Source of the DNA: Schaalia georgiae DSM 6843
Lineage (GTDB): Bacteria; Actinomycetota; Actinomycetes; Actinomycetales; Actinomycetaceae
Assembly: GCF_000429245.1 (NCBI RefSeq)
Contig: NZ_AUBM01000007.1
Coordinates: 108,163 to 172,162, forward strand
DNA length: 64,000 bases
Direction of reading: 5' to 3'
Shown here: positions 33,701 through 41,785 of the stretch, piece after piece
Position numbering within the stretch: the stretch's first letter is position 1
Layout: each line of letters starts with the position of its first letter
Program-made: the position numbers and the translations under genes
The notes under the pieces: model-generated
The model's database searches: none
Seen by the model: the letters and a program-made list of their open reading frames with translations, nothing else
Told to the model about the DNA's origin: nothing

Positions 33701-35324
33701 CGTCGAAGCAACGGCCGCGGCCTTCGGCGATGTGGCCGACCTGGGCCTGTACTCCCCCTCCTGCTGCGTCTTCGACATTCCCGGACTGCGCCAGGCCCTC
33801 CTAGGACGTGCCCCTCTGCCTGTCGTCGACACGCCCGACGGCCCCGCCGTCATGCTCGGCAGGTCCTCCTTCAACGTGACATCGAACGCTTCGGAGCGCT
33901 TCTACTCGCCCTCGGGGGGCGTGCCCTCAGCAGTTCATGGCATCGCCCCCCAGGTCGCCATGCGCGGGTGCGGCATCGACGCGGACACCATCATCGGGGC
34001 GCTCAGGACCCTCCTGTCCGACGGGGTGCCCGAATGGGACCCGGAGGCGGTGCGGCGCCTCGCAGAGGGCACCGGGTGGTCGCCGGCGGCCGCGGCGCTC
34101 TTCATGGCGGGGCTTCCCGGCGTCCAACCCTTCTCCGCGGGACCCCTCGCCAAGGACCTGCGCGCGCTCCTGGGCTTGAAGGCGAAGGAGGCGCGGGAGG
34201 GCCAGGAGTTCCTCATGGGCCTGGGATCAGCCGCACTGAGGCGCCTCGTCGCAGCGGCCGCCCACGACCCCGTCCGCTTCGTGCGCGAGGGGGCCGACGT
34301 CGACGCGGTGGTCGAGGCGTGGCGCCGTGAGGACGACGGCTCCTTCCATCTGCCAGGCCACCTCCTGGACGAGGCGGGGCGCGCCTTCCGCTACGGGGGC
34401 CGAGCCGCCCTCCTCGGGCTCGGCGGCTCCCCCGACGAGCAGAACCTGGACGCCTGGCTGTGGGCGGCGGCGCTCGCCCACCGCGACGACCCGCTGGCCG
34501 AGTGGCTGGTGGACGCCTACGAGTCGATGAAGCGCGCCTGCGCGACCACCCCCCTGACATGGTCGGTGTACGACCGGGGCGCGGCGCTGCGCCCCCTCCT
34601 GGGACTGCCCCCGGCCACCGAGGACCCGCCGAGGGGCCGCGCCGACTCAGCTGGGGCGTGGACCCTGACGGCTGACGGCTACAGCACGGCCATCACGTGG
34701 GATCCAGCCGCGTGCGCGGACATCCAGGCCGAGGCCCGCCTCGTGCGGGCACTGCCCTACGACGACGGGCACTACGAGAGGATCCGCGCGCGCCTCGACA
34801 TCCTGTCGGGCGTGTACGACGCTGTGGCGGAGGATTTACGAGTGGTGCGGCCCGGCGCCCCCAAGGACCCCCTGTCCAGCGCGCCCCACGTCGTCGCCGA
34901 CGTCCAGAAGGCCCTGGGCCTGCCCCAGGACGCTGCCCGCTACTGGCTGCAGATCCTCGCCCTGGCCGACCCCACCGACGCCAACATCCACACCTGGAAC
35001 ACCTGGACCCGCAAACAGCGCCTCAAAGCCACCGGGCCCCTGCTCGAAGCCGGACTGCTCGTCCAGGCCAAACGCGCACGCGCAGGGCGCACCGCCTTCC
35101 TGCCCGGCGGCTGGCAGGAGGCCACCAGCCCCCACAAACCCATGGAAGTGTGGAAAGCCCCCTTCTACGACCTCCTCAACACCCCCAAAGTCACCCCACG
35201 CCACCACACCGTCACACCCCTGACCACACTCGCCACCCTCTACGAGGACGCCTGGCACCGCTACACCACAGGCGACACCCCCGGATACACCGAACTCCGC
35301 ACCACCCCCTACCGCAGACGATGA
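30777..35324 (+). CDS. Very large (1,515-residue) protein of unknown function, MoxR-operon partner
   Basis: A soluble 1,515-residue protein without membrane segments. The N-terminal 220 residues (RRIEKTARAKPGNAKKGID, then FLPTFLEEAARIFL, YFGKAREAERAHSL and FLEFALAGAVSAKEL) match a conserved opening I know from large Streptomyces proteins loosely labelled DNA-binding. The middle has repeated Trp-rich beta stretches (VWVDGDQRVAEARF, RWEYLLVEGE) suggestive of a propeller or sandwich, and the last 200 residues (LSGVYDAVAEDLR, YWLQILALADPTDANIHTWN) form another conserved helical block. No catalytic motif is evident. It sits 33 bases after the DUF4132 gene and its stop overlaps the start region of the MoxR gene, so it is part of the same complex or pathway. 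It may carry the part that is fused to DUF4132 in YehI-like proteins. Confidence 0.72.
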   Translation: MINDSTIAALGGVAASAAPGASPAQARAYTHPALPGRTVVRLTTDALAQVEDTTLASLGFTHTGTPTPVGHTRTRTTGFPEWPILTDPANARHALNLVGDLRRIEKTARAKPGNAKKGIDELARMLDESAPHFLPTFLEEAARIFLRSDNRAYATQYFGKAREAERAHSLNIDEERHRQVFLEFALAGAVSAKELSAEGKALLERYSAGVALDSFLTLNIERVKGGMPPYGGLAADVRRLAQEAGADLLGTQVHLLRQILSSPSVEQSSAAFWKQFRRALVELARSDEEAKTVVARLAPPSVAPDDWVGVLDDLGITGELVDGRLDCREWVERYTRMLQGTWRASYPRALCLLIRRMKGLAGKTVALSTGLYSLEPEILDAMLEAGARVVFDAEPPFYSFLRLDRWAASPDRPDLDFLADSDMVPLVVRGIESAMRSHLDTLIAHSGTRRMLGVWAQPRLGDEPTAAQVLAEAKRLSKLLTPVGARSFPDQLAALAAHLDGPRLLARTLRDGLVTELTWPALEAAAAESGDASPTLHESFPAVGVASNEHIVWVDGDQRVAEARFTPKAGTAPQRWEYLLVEGETAYLCRHDDGTTELTWSNNPGAQADQGYVYWWRPSWESTMLPVPGGRLVGERVVRVGDSEQPFSSVRPLLSEDGHYWRVESNHVNEVDPQTGAVGRESLPGPLADLIAPYLRDGWELQPHSVSWCPTTPTTERSLVSTAQGRHAWVTLSRDGEFLHLDADGHVCRAGSRNTMGRISRPGGGHWLVSDGALAREDGSPLLRTAGANGLAHLLHRVPRIGWHQFRVRDAAASGRLRGTTEEQAQTLLAAVSAASSANPAEPANPPQDPAEVLTDAARAAARAFLGSEDPALVDAVVWASAGVKRILLLGAVPDAAAPEAPRSFPGAEASCVALRWATGDWGRATSREVIGNAVRRLAGENAASAYAEQSLPVVLAEPLTLLFSAARPLAPREFVEATAAAFGDVADLGLYSPSCCVFDIPGLRQALLGRAPLPVVDTPDGPAVMLGRSSFNVTSNASERFYSPSGGVPSAVHGIAPQVAMRGCGIDADTIIGALRTLLSDGVPEWDPEAVRRLAEGTGWSPAAAALFMAGLPGVQPFSAGPLAKDLRALLGLKAKEAREGQEFLMGLGSAALRRLVAAAAHDPVRFVREGADVDAVVEAWRREDDGSFHLPGHLLDEAGRAFRYGGRAALLGLGGSPDEQNLDAWLWAAALAHRDDPLAEWLVDAYESMKRACATTPLTWSVYDRGAALRPLLGLPPATEDPPRGRADSAGAWTLTADGYSTAITWDPAACADIQAEARLVRALPYDDGHYERIRARLDILSGVYDAVAEDLRVVRPGAPKDPLSSAPHVVADVQKALGLPQDAARYWLQILALADPTDANIHTWNTWTRKQRLKATGPLLEAGLLVQAKRARAGRTAFLPGGWQEATSPHKPMEVWKAPFYDLLNTPKVTPRHHTVTPLTTLATLYEDAWHRYTTGDTPGYTELRTTPYRRR

Positions 35325-35335
35325 TGGGAGGACCC

Positions 35336-36436
35336 ATGGACACACCCCCCGAGCCCGGCGCCCAGCAGGTGCCGCCCCCGGAAGCGCGCTACGCCGACGA
35401 GCTCGCCCGCCTGGCCGAGGTCGACGGGCCCAGGCCCCCCGGATGGCTGCTCACGCCCTCGGCCGTCGTCTCCTTCGTGTGCGGTAACGCGCGCCTGGGT
35501 GTTTCCCGCAAGTTCGTGGGGGACCGGGCGCTGGTGGAGCGCTGCGTCATCACCCTGGCCGGGGAGCGCGCTCTGCTGCTGGTGGGCGAGCCGGGCACAG
35601 CCAAGTCGATGCTCTCCGAACTGCTGGCGGCCGCGATCTGCGGGACTTCGGGCCTGACGGTGCAGGGCAGCGCCGGGACCACCGAGGACCAGCTGCGCTA
35701 CGGGTGGAACTACGCCCAACTGCTGGCCCGGGGCCCCAGCGAGGACGCACTGGTCCCCTCCCCCGTCCTCGCCGCCATGCGCTCGGGGCGGGTGGCCCGC
35801 GTCGAGGAGATCACCCGCTGCCTGCCCGAGGTGCAGGACGCCCTCGTTTCCGTCCTCTCCGAGCGGCGCCTCGCAGTGCCCGAACTGGGCGAGTACGCCA
35901 TCCACGCCGCGCCCGGTTTCTGCGTGATCGCCACCGCGAACCTGCGCGACCGGGGCGTGACGGAGATGAGCGCCGCCCTCAAACGGCGTTTCAACTTCGA
36001 GGCCGTCACCCCGATCGCGAGCGCCGAGGAGGAGGTCGCCCTGGTCATGGAGAAGACGGAGCGCGCCCTCGCCGCCGTGGGCGCGCCCGCGAGCGCCGAC
36101 CGCGTGGTCGTGGAGGCCCTGGTCACCGCCTTCAGGGACCTGCGCGGTGGGGTCAGCCAGGAGGGGTGGTCCGTGGAGAAGCCCTCGACGGTCCTGTCCA
36201 CCGCCGAGGCGGTCGCCGTCTCCGGGTCCATCGCCCTGGCGGGCGCGTTCTTCCCCCACGCCAAGGACGGGGTGCGGTTGATCCCCGGCCAGCTGCTCGG
36301 CGCGGTGCGCAAGGACGACTCCGACGACGGGGCGCGCCTGTTGGCCTACTGGGACTCTGTCGTCAAACGCCGGGCGGCGCAGGGAATGCGCACGTGGGAG
36401 CAGCTGTGGGAGCTGCGCGGCGCGCTCGAGCAGTGA
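35336..36436 (+). CDS. MoxR-family AAA+ ATPase (YehL-like)
   Basis: A 366-residue AAA+ chaperone-like ATPase. Walker A is GEPGTAKS (84-91), the Walker B region is VARVEEI (E157, E158, with Glu in place of the usual Asp), sensor 1 is the Asn of ATAN, and the arginine finger lies in LKRRFNFE. MoxR ATPases work as hexamers with VWA-domain partners to mature or remodel a target protein or insert a metal. The VWA partner is encoded in the next gene. GGGAGG before ATG 35336 decides the start; an ATG at 35324 overlaps the preceding stop and is an alternative. Central engine of the operon. Confidence 0.9.
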   Translation: MDTPPEPGAQQVPPPEARYADELARLAEVDGPRPPGWLLTPSAVVSFVCGNARLGVSRKFVGDRALVERCVITLAGERALLLVGEPGTAKSMLSELLAAAICGTSGLTVQGSAGTTEDQLRYGWNYAQLLARGPSEDALVPSPVLAAMRSGRVARVEEITRCLPEVQDALVSVLSERRLAVPELGEYAIHAAPGFCVIATANLRDRGVTEMSAALKRRFNFEAVTPIASAEEEVALVMEKTERALAAVGAPASADRVVVEALVTAFRDLRGGVSQEGWSVEKPSTVLSTAEAVAVSGSIALAGAFFPHAKDGVRLIPGQLLGAVRKDDSDDGARLLAYWDSVVKRRAAQGMRTWEQLWELRGALEQ

Positions 36437-36446
36437 CGGGGGCGAC

Positions 36447-39400
36447 GTGGGTGTGAACGCGGACGGGGAAGTCGCGGCGCTGGCGGCCTCGCGCGCCCCG
36501 TTCCTGATCGGGGTGCGCCACCACTCGCCCGCGCTGGCCGTCGCCATCCCCCGACTGCTCGACAGTTTCAGCCCGGACGTGCTCGCAGTCGAATTGCCCG
36601 CGCAGGCGCGGGCGTGGGTGGATTGGCTCGCCCACCCGGAGACGGTGGCCCCCGTTGCCCTGGCGTTCAGCCGAGGCGAGGGCATGAGTTTCTACCCCTT
36701 CGCGGACTTCTCCCCGGAGTTGGCGGCACTGCGCTGGGCGCGCGGCGCGGGCGCCGAGGTCGCGTGCGTCGATCTGCCCGTCGGCGCCGGTCCCGGCGAC
36801 GGGGGCGCCGAGGCGGGGGACGGTAGCCCCGGCCCGGCGGGGGCGGAACCGGGTGGCGGCGGCCGTCCAAGCCCGGCGGGGGCGCACCCCAATAGCGACC
36901 GTCCAAGCCCGGCGGGGGCGCACCCCGGTGGCGGCGGCTCCAGGGGGCCGGGCACGGCGGAGGCCGGCCCGGGCGACCCCCGCGGGCGCCTCGCCCTCGA
37001 GGAGCGCGCGGGCTGCGGCCCGGGGGACGCGCAGGAGGCGTGGGACAGGCTCGTCGAGGCGCGGGCGCCCGCCTCGTCCCCCGAGCAGATCCGCGTGGCC
37101 GCCCTGGCCAACGGGTGGGCGATGCGCGCCGACGAGGGGTCCGTGGACGCCCGGACTGCGGCGCGCGAGGAGTGGATGCGCGCCGCCGTGGCCGCTCTGG
37201 TCGGGAGCGGTCGCAAGGTGGCGGCCCTGGTCGGTGCCTTCCACGCCCCCGCCCTGCTCCGGCTCGAAGCGGACGGGGCCCGCACCCTGCCCGAACCCGA
37301 CGAGGTCCGCGCCGCCCTGGTGGGCTACTCCTTCGACCACTTGGACTCCCGCTCTGGGTACCCCTCGGGCATCCGCGACCCCGGGTGGCGCCAGCTGGTC
37401 CTCGACTCCGGACTGGACCCCGCCGCCCTCGAGTCCGGCGCCGTCGGGGTCATCACCTCCATCACGCGGGCCCTGCGCGCGGCCGGGTTCCCCGCCGGCC
37501 CCGGGGAGGCGGCCGAAACGGCGCGGCTCGCGCTGGACCTGGCGGCGCTGCGGGGGCTGGCCGCCCCCTCGCGGCGCGAACTCATCGAGGCTGTGACCAG
37601 CGTCCTGGCGCAGGGGGAGGTGCTGGGGCGCGGGCGCGCGGTGGCCGACGCCCTGGAACAGGTCCTGGTGGGCACCCGGACGGGACGGCCCGCGCCGGGC
37701 GTGCCCGCCTCGCCATTGCGGGAGGCGGTCGCCTCGGAGCTGGCCTCCGCGGGCCTGCCCACCACCGGTGGCAAGCGCTTGTCCCTCACCCCGGGCCGGG
37801 GTGGGGCGGACCTGGCGCGCTCGGTGCTCCTGCGGCGCCTGTGCGCCGGGGGCATCGCCTACGGCCGGCCGCTCGGGGCGGCGACCACCCGGGGCGCCGA
37901 GGCGCTGGCGGAGCCGTGGGACGTGTCGTGGAGCGCGGCCACGGACGCCAGCATCGAACTCGCTTCCTCCCGGGGGCTCACCCCCGAACAGGTGGCGCGC
38001 ACGGCCCTGCTCACGCGGGGGGTGGAGGAGCCCGCCAACGTGATCGCCCTGCTGCGCGAGGCCGCCGCCTGCGCCTGCCCCTCCGCCGTGGAGCGGGCGC
38101 TGGCCGCCGCCCAGGCGATGGCGTCGACCGTTGGCTTCGCTGACGCGGTCGCCCTGGGGACGGCCCTGGCCGACGTGTCGCGCTGCCACATCCCCGCCTC
38201 CTCGCTGCTGCCCGCGCGGTGCCGCGAGCGGAGCGAGGAGTTGGGCGCGCTCCTCGCATCGGCTGCGCTGCGCGAGATCCGGGGCATCGAGGGGTCGGAC
38301 GACGTGGCCGACGCCTCGGCGCTGGCGGCCTTCGCCTCAACCGGGGCGCCCCAGGGGCTCTCCCTGGACCACGCGCTGCGCCGCTTGGCCGCAGTGGGCT
38401 CCCCGCTCATGCAGGGCGCGGCCGCTGGGCTCCTCATCGACCAGGAGGGGGCCGCCTCGCGGATCGCCTCGTGGTTGGACGCCCCGACGGCGAGGGCGCG
38501 CTCGGCCCTGCGCCGCAGGGTCGCCGGCCTGCTCGCCGCCGCAGGCCCGCGTTTCGACACCGCGCCCGCCGCCCTCGCCCTCGTCGACCGGGTGGGTTCC
38601 ATGCCCGACGACACGTTCACGGCGCTGCTGCCCGCGCTGCGCGGCGGCTTCGACGTCCTGGAGGAGGAGGCGCGGGAGAGGCTGCTCGTCGACCTGGCGC
38701 CCTCCTTGGGGCCGGGGCGCGCCCTGGTGCTCTCCCCCGATGACACGGTCGCCGTGGCCCGCCATGACGCCGGGGCGCGGGCGCGCCTGGAGGCGCTGGG
38801 CCTGGCGGACCTCGTTTTCACTCCGCCGCAGCGGTGGCGCCTCGTCCTGGGGCTCCGCCGGGGGGACGAGGGCCCCCGCGAGCTCCGCCTCGCCTCGGCG
38901 CTCGACGAGCTCTACGGGCGACCCCGCTCCGACGCCCTTGACGGGCGGTCGCGCAGTGCGGGCCTCGGCCCCTCCCAGTTGGGCGTGCGCCAGTGGGAGC
39001 AGGAGATCGAGGCCCTGTTCGGGCGCGGCGAGGTCGAGGAGATCTTCGGAGAGGCCGCGCAGCGGGGGCGAGGCGATGTCCTGGAGCGCCTCGACCCCGA
39101 TTCGGTGCGCCCCTCCGTGGAGCTGCTCACCACCGCCCTGTCCCTGGCGGGGGCACTGCCCGAGGCGCGCCTGGCGAAGCTGCGGCCCCTGGTCGCCCGC
39201 CTCACCCGCGACCTGGCCGAGGAGCTGGCGGTGCGGATGCGCCCGGCCCTCAGTGCCTTGGCGTCGGCTGCTCCGACGCGGCGTCCCAATGGGCGCCTCG
39301 ACCTTCCCCGGACGCTGCGCGCGAACCTGCGCCACGTCGCCGACCTCGACGGGCGGCCCCAGGTGGTCCCCGTGCACCCGGTGTTCCACGCGACTCGGGC

Positions 39401-39914
39401 CCGCCAGGTCGATTGGCGGCTCGTCCTCCTCGTCGACGTGTCGGGCTCGATGTCGCAGTCCGTGGTCTACAGCGCGCTGACGGCGGCCGTCCTGGCGCAG
39501 TCGGGGTGCCTGTCGGTGGACTTCCTGGCGTTCAGCTCGGAGGTCATCGACTTCTCAGGCCGGGTGGACGATCCTTTGTCGCTGCTGCTGGAGGTGGAGA
39601 TCGGGGGCGGCACGGACATCGCGGGGGCGATGCGGGTGGCGCGCTCGCGCCTGCGCGTCCCCTCGCGGACCCTGGTGGTCGTGGTCTCCGACTTCGAGGA
39701 GTTCGGGTCCGTGGACGCCCTGGTCGGGGAGGTCGAGGCGATGCGGGCCTCGGGCGCGGTCCTGCTGGGGTGCGCGGCCCTCAACGACTCGGGGGAGGGC
39801 GTGTACAACGCGGGAGTCGCCTCCCGGGTGGCCGCGGCGGGTATGCGCGTGGCGGCGCTGTCCCCCCTGGACCTGGCGCGCTGGGTGGGGGCCGTTGTGA
39901 GGGAGGCGCCATGA
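36447..39914 (+). CDS. DUF5682-VWA fusion protein (YehM+YehP-like)
   Basis: A 1,155-residue protein. The N-terminus (FLIGVRHHSPALAVAIPRLL, then FSPDVLAVELPAQARAW) is the DUF5682 opening, and the domain continues past residue 200 with GAFHAPALLR and SFDHLDSRSGYPSGIRDPGW. The last 170 residues are a von Willebrand A domain with a complete MIDAS: DVSGSMS (997-1003), T1056 in GGGTDI and D1082 in VVSDFEE. Between residues about 110 and 185 lies a Gly/Pro-rich insert made of 12-residue repeats. In E. coli the two parts are separate genes (yehM, yehP). Translation starts at GTG 36447 (or 36453) eleven bases after the MoxR stop. The VWA domain is the expected partner of the MoxR ATPase. Confidence 0.85.
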   Translation: MGVNADGEVAALAASRAPFLIGVRHHSPALAVAIPRLLDSFSPDVLAVELPAQARAWVDWLAHPETVAPVALAFSRGEGMSFYPFADFSPELAALRWARGAGAEVACVDLPVGAGPGDGGAEAGDGSPGPAGAEPGGGGRPSPAGAHPNSDRPSPAGAHPGGGGSRGPGTAEAGPGDPRGRLALEERAGCGPGDAQEAWDRLVEARAPASSPEQIRVAALANGWAMRADEGSVDARTAAREEWMRAAVAALVGSGRKVAALVGAFHAPALLRLEADGARTLPEPDEVRAALVGYSFDHLDSRSGYPSGIRDPGWRQLVLDSGLDPAALESGAVGVITSITRALRAAGFPAGPGEAAETARLALDLAALRGLAAPSRRELIEAVTSVLAQGEVLGRGRAVADALEQVLVGTRTGRPAPGVPASPLREAVASELASAGLPTTGGKRLSLTPGRGGADLARSVLLRRLCAGGIAYGRPLGAATTRGAEALAEPWDVSWSAATDASIELASSRGLTPEQVARTALLTRGVEEPANVIALLREAAACACPSAVERALAAAQAMASTVGFADAVALGTALADVSRCHIPASSLLPARCRERSEELGALLASAALREIRGIEGSDDVADASALAAFASTGAPQGLSLDHALRRLAAVGSPLMQGAAAGLLIDQEGAASRIASWLDAPTARARSALRRRVAGLLAAAGPRFDTAPAALALVDRVGSMPDDTFTALLPALRGGFDVLEEEARERLLVDLAPSLGPGRALVLSPDDTVAVARHDAGARARLEALGLADLVFTPPQRWRLVLGLRRGDEGPRELRLASALDELYGRPRSDALDGRSRSAGLGPSQLGVRQWEQEIEALFGRGEVEEIFGEAAQRGRGDVLERLDPDSVRPSVELLTTALSLAGALPEARLAKLRPLVARLTRDLAEELAVRMRPALSALASAAPTRRPNGRLDLPRTLRANLRHVADLDGRPQVVPVHPVFHATRARQVDWRLVLLVDVSGSMSQSVVYSALTAAVLAQSGCLSVDFLAFSSEVIDFSGRVDDPLSLLLEVEIGGGTDIAGAMRVARSRLRVPSRTLVVVVSDFEEFGSVDALVGEVEAMRASGAVLLGCAALNDSGEGVYNAGVASRVAAAGMRVAALSPLDLARWVGAVVREAP
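36840..36935 (+). repeat. In-frame 36-base tandem repeats in the DUF5682-VWA gene
   Basis: Two nearly identical 36-base units starting CGTCCAAGCCCGGCGGG (36864 and 36900) encode RPSPAGAHPNSD and RPSPAGAHPGGG; a third, diverged unit precedes them. The array encodes a flexible linker inside DUF5682. Because the unit is a multiple of three, copy-number change would alter linker length without breaking the frame. Confidence 0.8.
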
Positions 39915-41605
39915 CGCGGATCAGTCCGGGCCTGCTGGCCCGGATCGTCGACGCCCTGGCCCCCCGGGTGCGCAAACGCGTGGACGCCTATCTGGCGGAG
40001 GGGGTCGAGGCGGGGCCCGCGACCCGGGTGGCGGGCGCCACCGTGCGCCTGGCCGATGTCGGGGTCCTCACCGAGGAGGACCAGATCGTCTGCGATTGCC
40101 TGTTGGCTCCCCGCTGCGCCCACCGCGCGGTGGTGGCCCTGTCCCTGGAGGTCGCCGGCGACGGGCCCGAGGCGGGCGGTGGAGGGGAGGAGCGCTGCGC
40201 GAACAGCGGACCGGCGCCCGGGGAAGACCCCGCCGCGTCCGGCGACAGTCCAGCACCCGGGGAGGCGCCGGCCGGGGCCCCGGCGGGCGGCTCGGGGACC
40301 GGGAGCCCCACGGCGCCGGCCGGCAGCGGCGGAGGAACGGGCGGCGGACCTACGGGAAGCGGATGCGACGCGGCGACGGGGGGCGCGCCCCTCAGCGCCG
40401 CCCAGCGCGCCACCGCCGACGCGGTCCTGGATCACCTCGGCGAGATCCTGCAAGTGGGGGCCGCGCGCATGGGCTCCCTGCACCGGGCGATGGTCGCCAA
40501 GGACCTCCACGCCCTGCGCCTCCGGGGATTCGTCACCGCCGACCGGGCGCTCACCGCCTTCCTCTCCTCCCTGGGCGCGGCCCCCGCCCCACGCGCCGCG
40601 GCATTCGCCTCGGCCGCCCTCAACCTGCACCTCCTGACACGTCCCGGCGCCACCGCCGACCCCGCACTCCTCGGCCGCGCGCGCCAGGGGTACAGGGAGG
40701 TCGGCGGCCTTTCCCTCACCCCCCTTTACGCCGAACCGGTCCTGGCAGCGTCGGGGTTCGCCGGGGCACAAGCGGTCTTCACCGACTCCTCGGGGGCCAC
40801 GTGGTCGGTGGCGCGCGTGCGCCCGGGGGATGCCTCGTCGGTCCCCGCCGCGTACGCGGCCGAGCCCGTCTGGCGGGAGCTCAGCGCCCCGATCCGGCAG
40901 TTGTCGCGCCACCGGCTGCTCGTCGCGCGGGCCAGCGCCCGAGGCGACGGCCGCCTCAGCGCGGGGGCCGCGGTCCGCGCCTCGATGGGCGCCGCCCACA
41001 CCGGTTGGGAGGGCGTGCCCGGGCCCTTCGAGGTCGTCGAGGGGCCCGTCAGCGGCGGCGACCGGCGGGGCATTGTCGTCGCGGGCCGCTCCCTGGCGCT
41101 GAAGGAGGCGGCCCGGGCACTGGGCGCGGGCTTGGCGGCCGAGCTGTTCGGGCTGGCCGTGGGCGCGCGCGTGCGCTGCCTGGTCCTGGGCGGCGAACTG
41201 CTGGGCATGACCGCGCGCGAGGGCGCCATCCACGTGCCGGACGGCCTGGGGGGCGTGTGGTGGCCCGGCCTCGACCGCGTCACCCGTTCCTGGGTGGGGG
41301 CCCTGCCCGAGGGGGCAGGTGTGCCGCGCCCGGGGGACGGCGTGGGCGCCTCCGGGCCGTCCCAGGTCCGCGAGGTCGTGGGGCGCTGGTGCCAGCGGGT
41401 CCTCGACGCGGGGCCCAGCGTGCTCGCCTCCCCCGCGCTCGAGCGGGACCGGGCGTGGGCGGTGGCTGCGGGGGCGCCGTTCGCCTCCCGACTGCTGGGG
41501 GGCATGGAGGCGGCCACCCACCAGGGGAGCCGCCGTTTCGACGGGACGTGGGAGGCGGACGCGCCGGCGCTCTTGGTCGCCTGGCTGGCCGCCAGCCAGT
41601 ACTAG
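39911..41605 (+). CDS. SWIM zinc-finger protein (YehQ-like)
   Basis: A 564-residue protein closing the operon. The SWIM motif CxCx5CxH is intact as CDCLLAPRCAH (C61, C63, C69, H71). SWIM domains bind zinc and mediate DNA or protein contacts. A 75-residue Gly/Pro/Ala-rich insert (about 85-160) follows, then a conserved C-terminal region (RVRPGDASSVPAAY, LVARASARGDGRL, SLALKEAARALGAG) of unknown activity. The ATG overlaps the stop of the VWA gene by four bases (ATGA), so translation is coupled. E. coli yehQ occupies the same place beside yehL, yehM and yehP. Confidence 0.87.
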   Translation: MTRISPGLLARIVDALAPRVRKRVDAYLAEGVEAGPATRVAGATVRLADVGVLTEEDQIVCDCLLAPRCAHRAVVALSLEVAGDGPEAGGGGEERCANSGPAPGEDPAASGDSPAPGEAPAGAPAGGSGTGSPTAPAGSGGGTGGGPTGSGCDAATGGAPLSAAQRATADAVLDHLGEILQVGAARMGSLHRAMVAKDLHALRLRGFVTADRALTAFLSSLGAAPAPRAAAFASAALNLHLLTRPGATADPALLGRARQGYREVGGLSLTPLYAEPVLAASGFAGAQAVFTDSSGATWSVARVRPGDASSVPAAYAAEPVWRELSAPIRQLSRHRLLVARASARGDGRLSAGAAVRASMGAAHTGWEGVPGPFEVVEGPVSGGDRRGIVVAGRSLALKEAARALGAGLAAELFGLAVGARVRCLVLGGELLGMTAREGAIHVPDGLGGVWWPGLDRVTRSWVGALPEGAGVPRPGDGVGASGPSQVREVVGRWCQRVLDAGPSVLASPALERDRAWAVAAGAPFASRLLGGMEAATHQGSRRFDGTWEADAPALLVAWLAASQY

Positions 41606-41677
41606 GGCCACCGTCCAAACGTGGGTCGTGACATCACACTCCACCAATGCGTATGATCTAATTCATAAAAATCGATA

Positions 41678-41705
41678 TTGACACAGTTATCAAACAACTT
41701 AGGAT
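41678..41705 (+). promoter_or_regulatory. Promoter of the YiiX-like gene
   Basis: TTGACA (41678-41683) and TAGGAT (41700-41705) are separated by 16 bases in an unusually AT-rich 70-base stretch (41650-41720). This is the only perfect -35 box that I noticed in the window. Confidence 0.7.
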
Positions 41706-41785
41706 TACCTTATGGGTTTGACTCATAGTAGTAGCGTCCTGTGTAGGAGCAGGATCGACACCATCACGCCGAAGGCCCTTTGATC

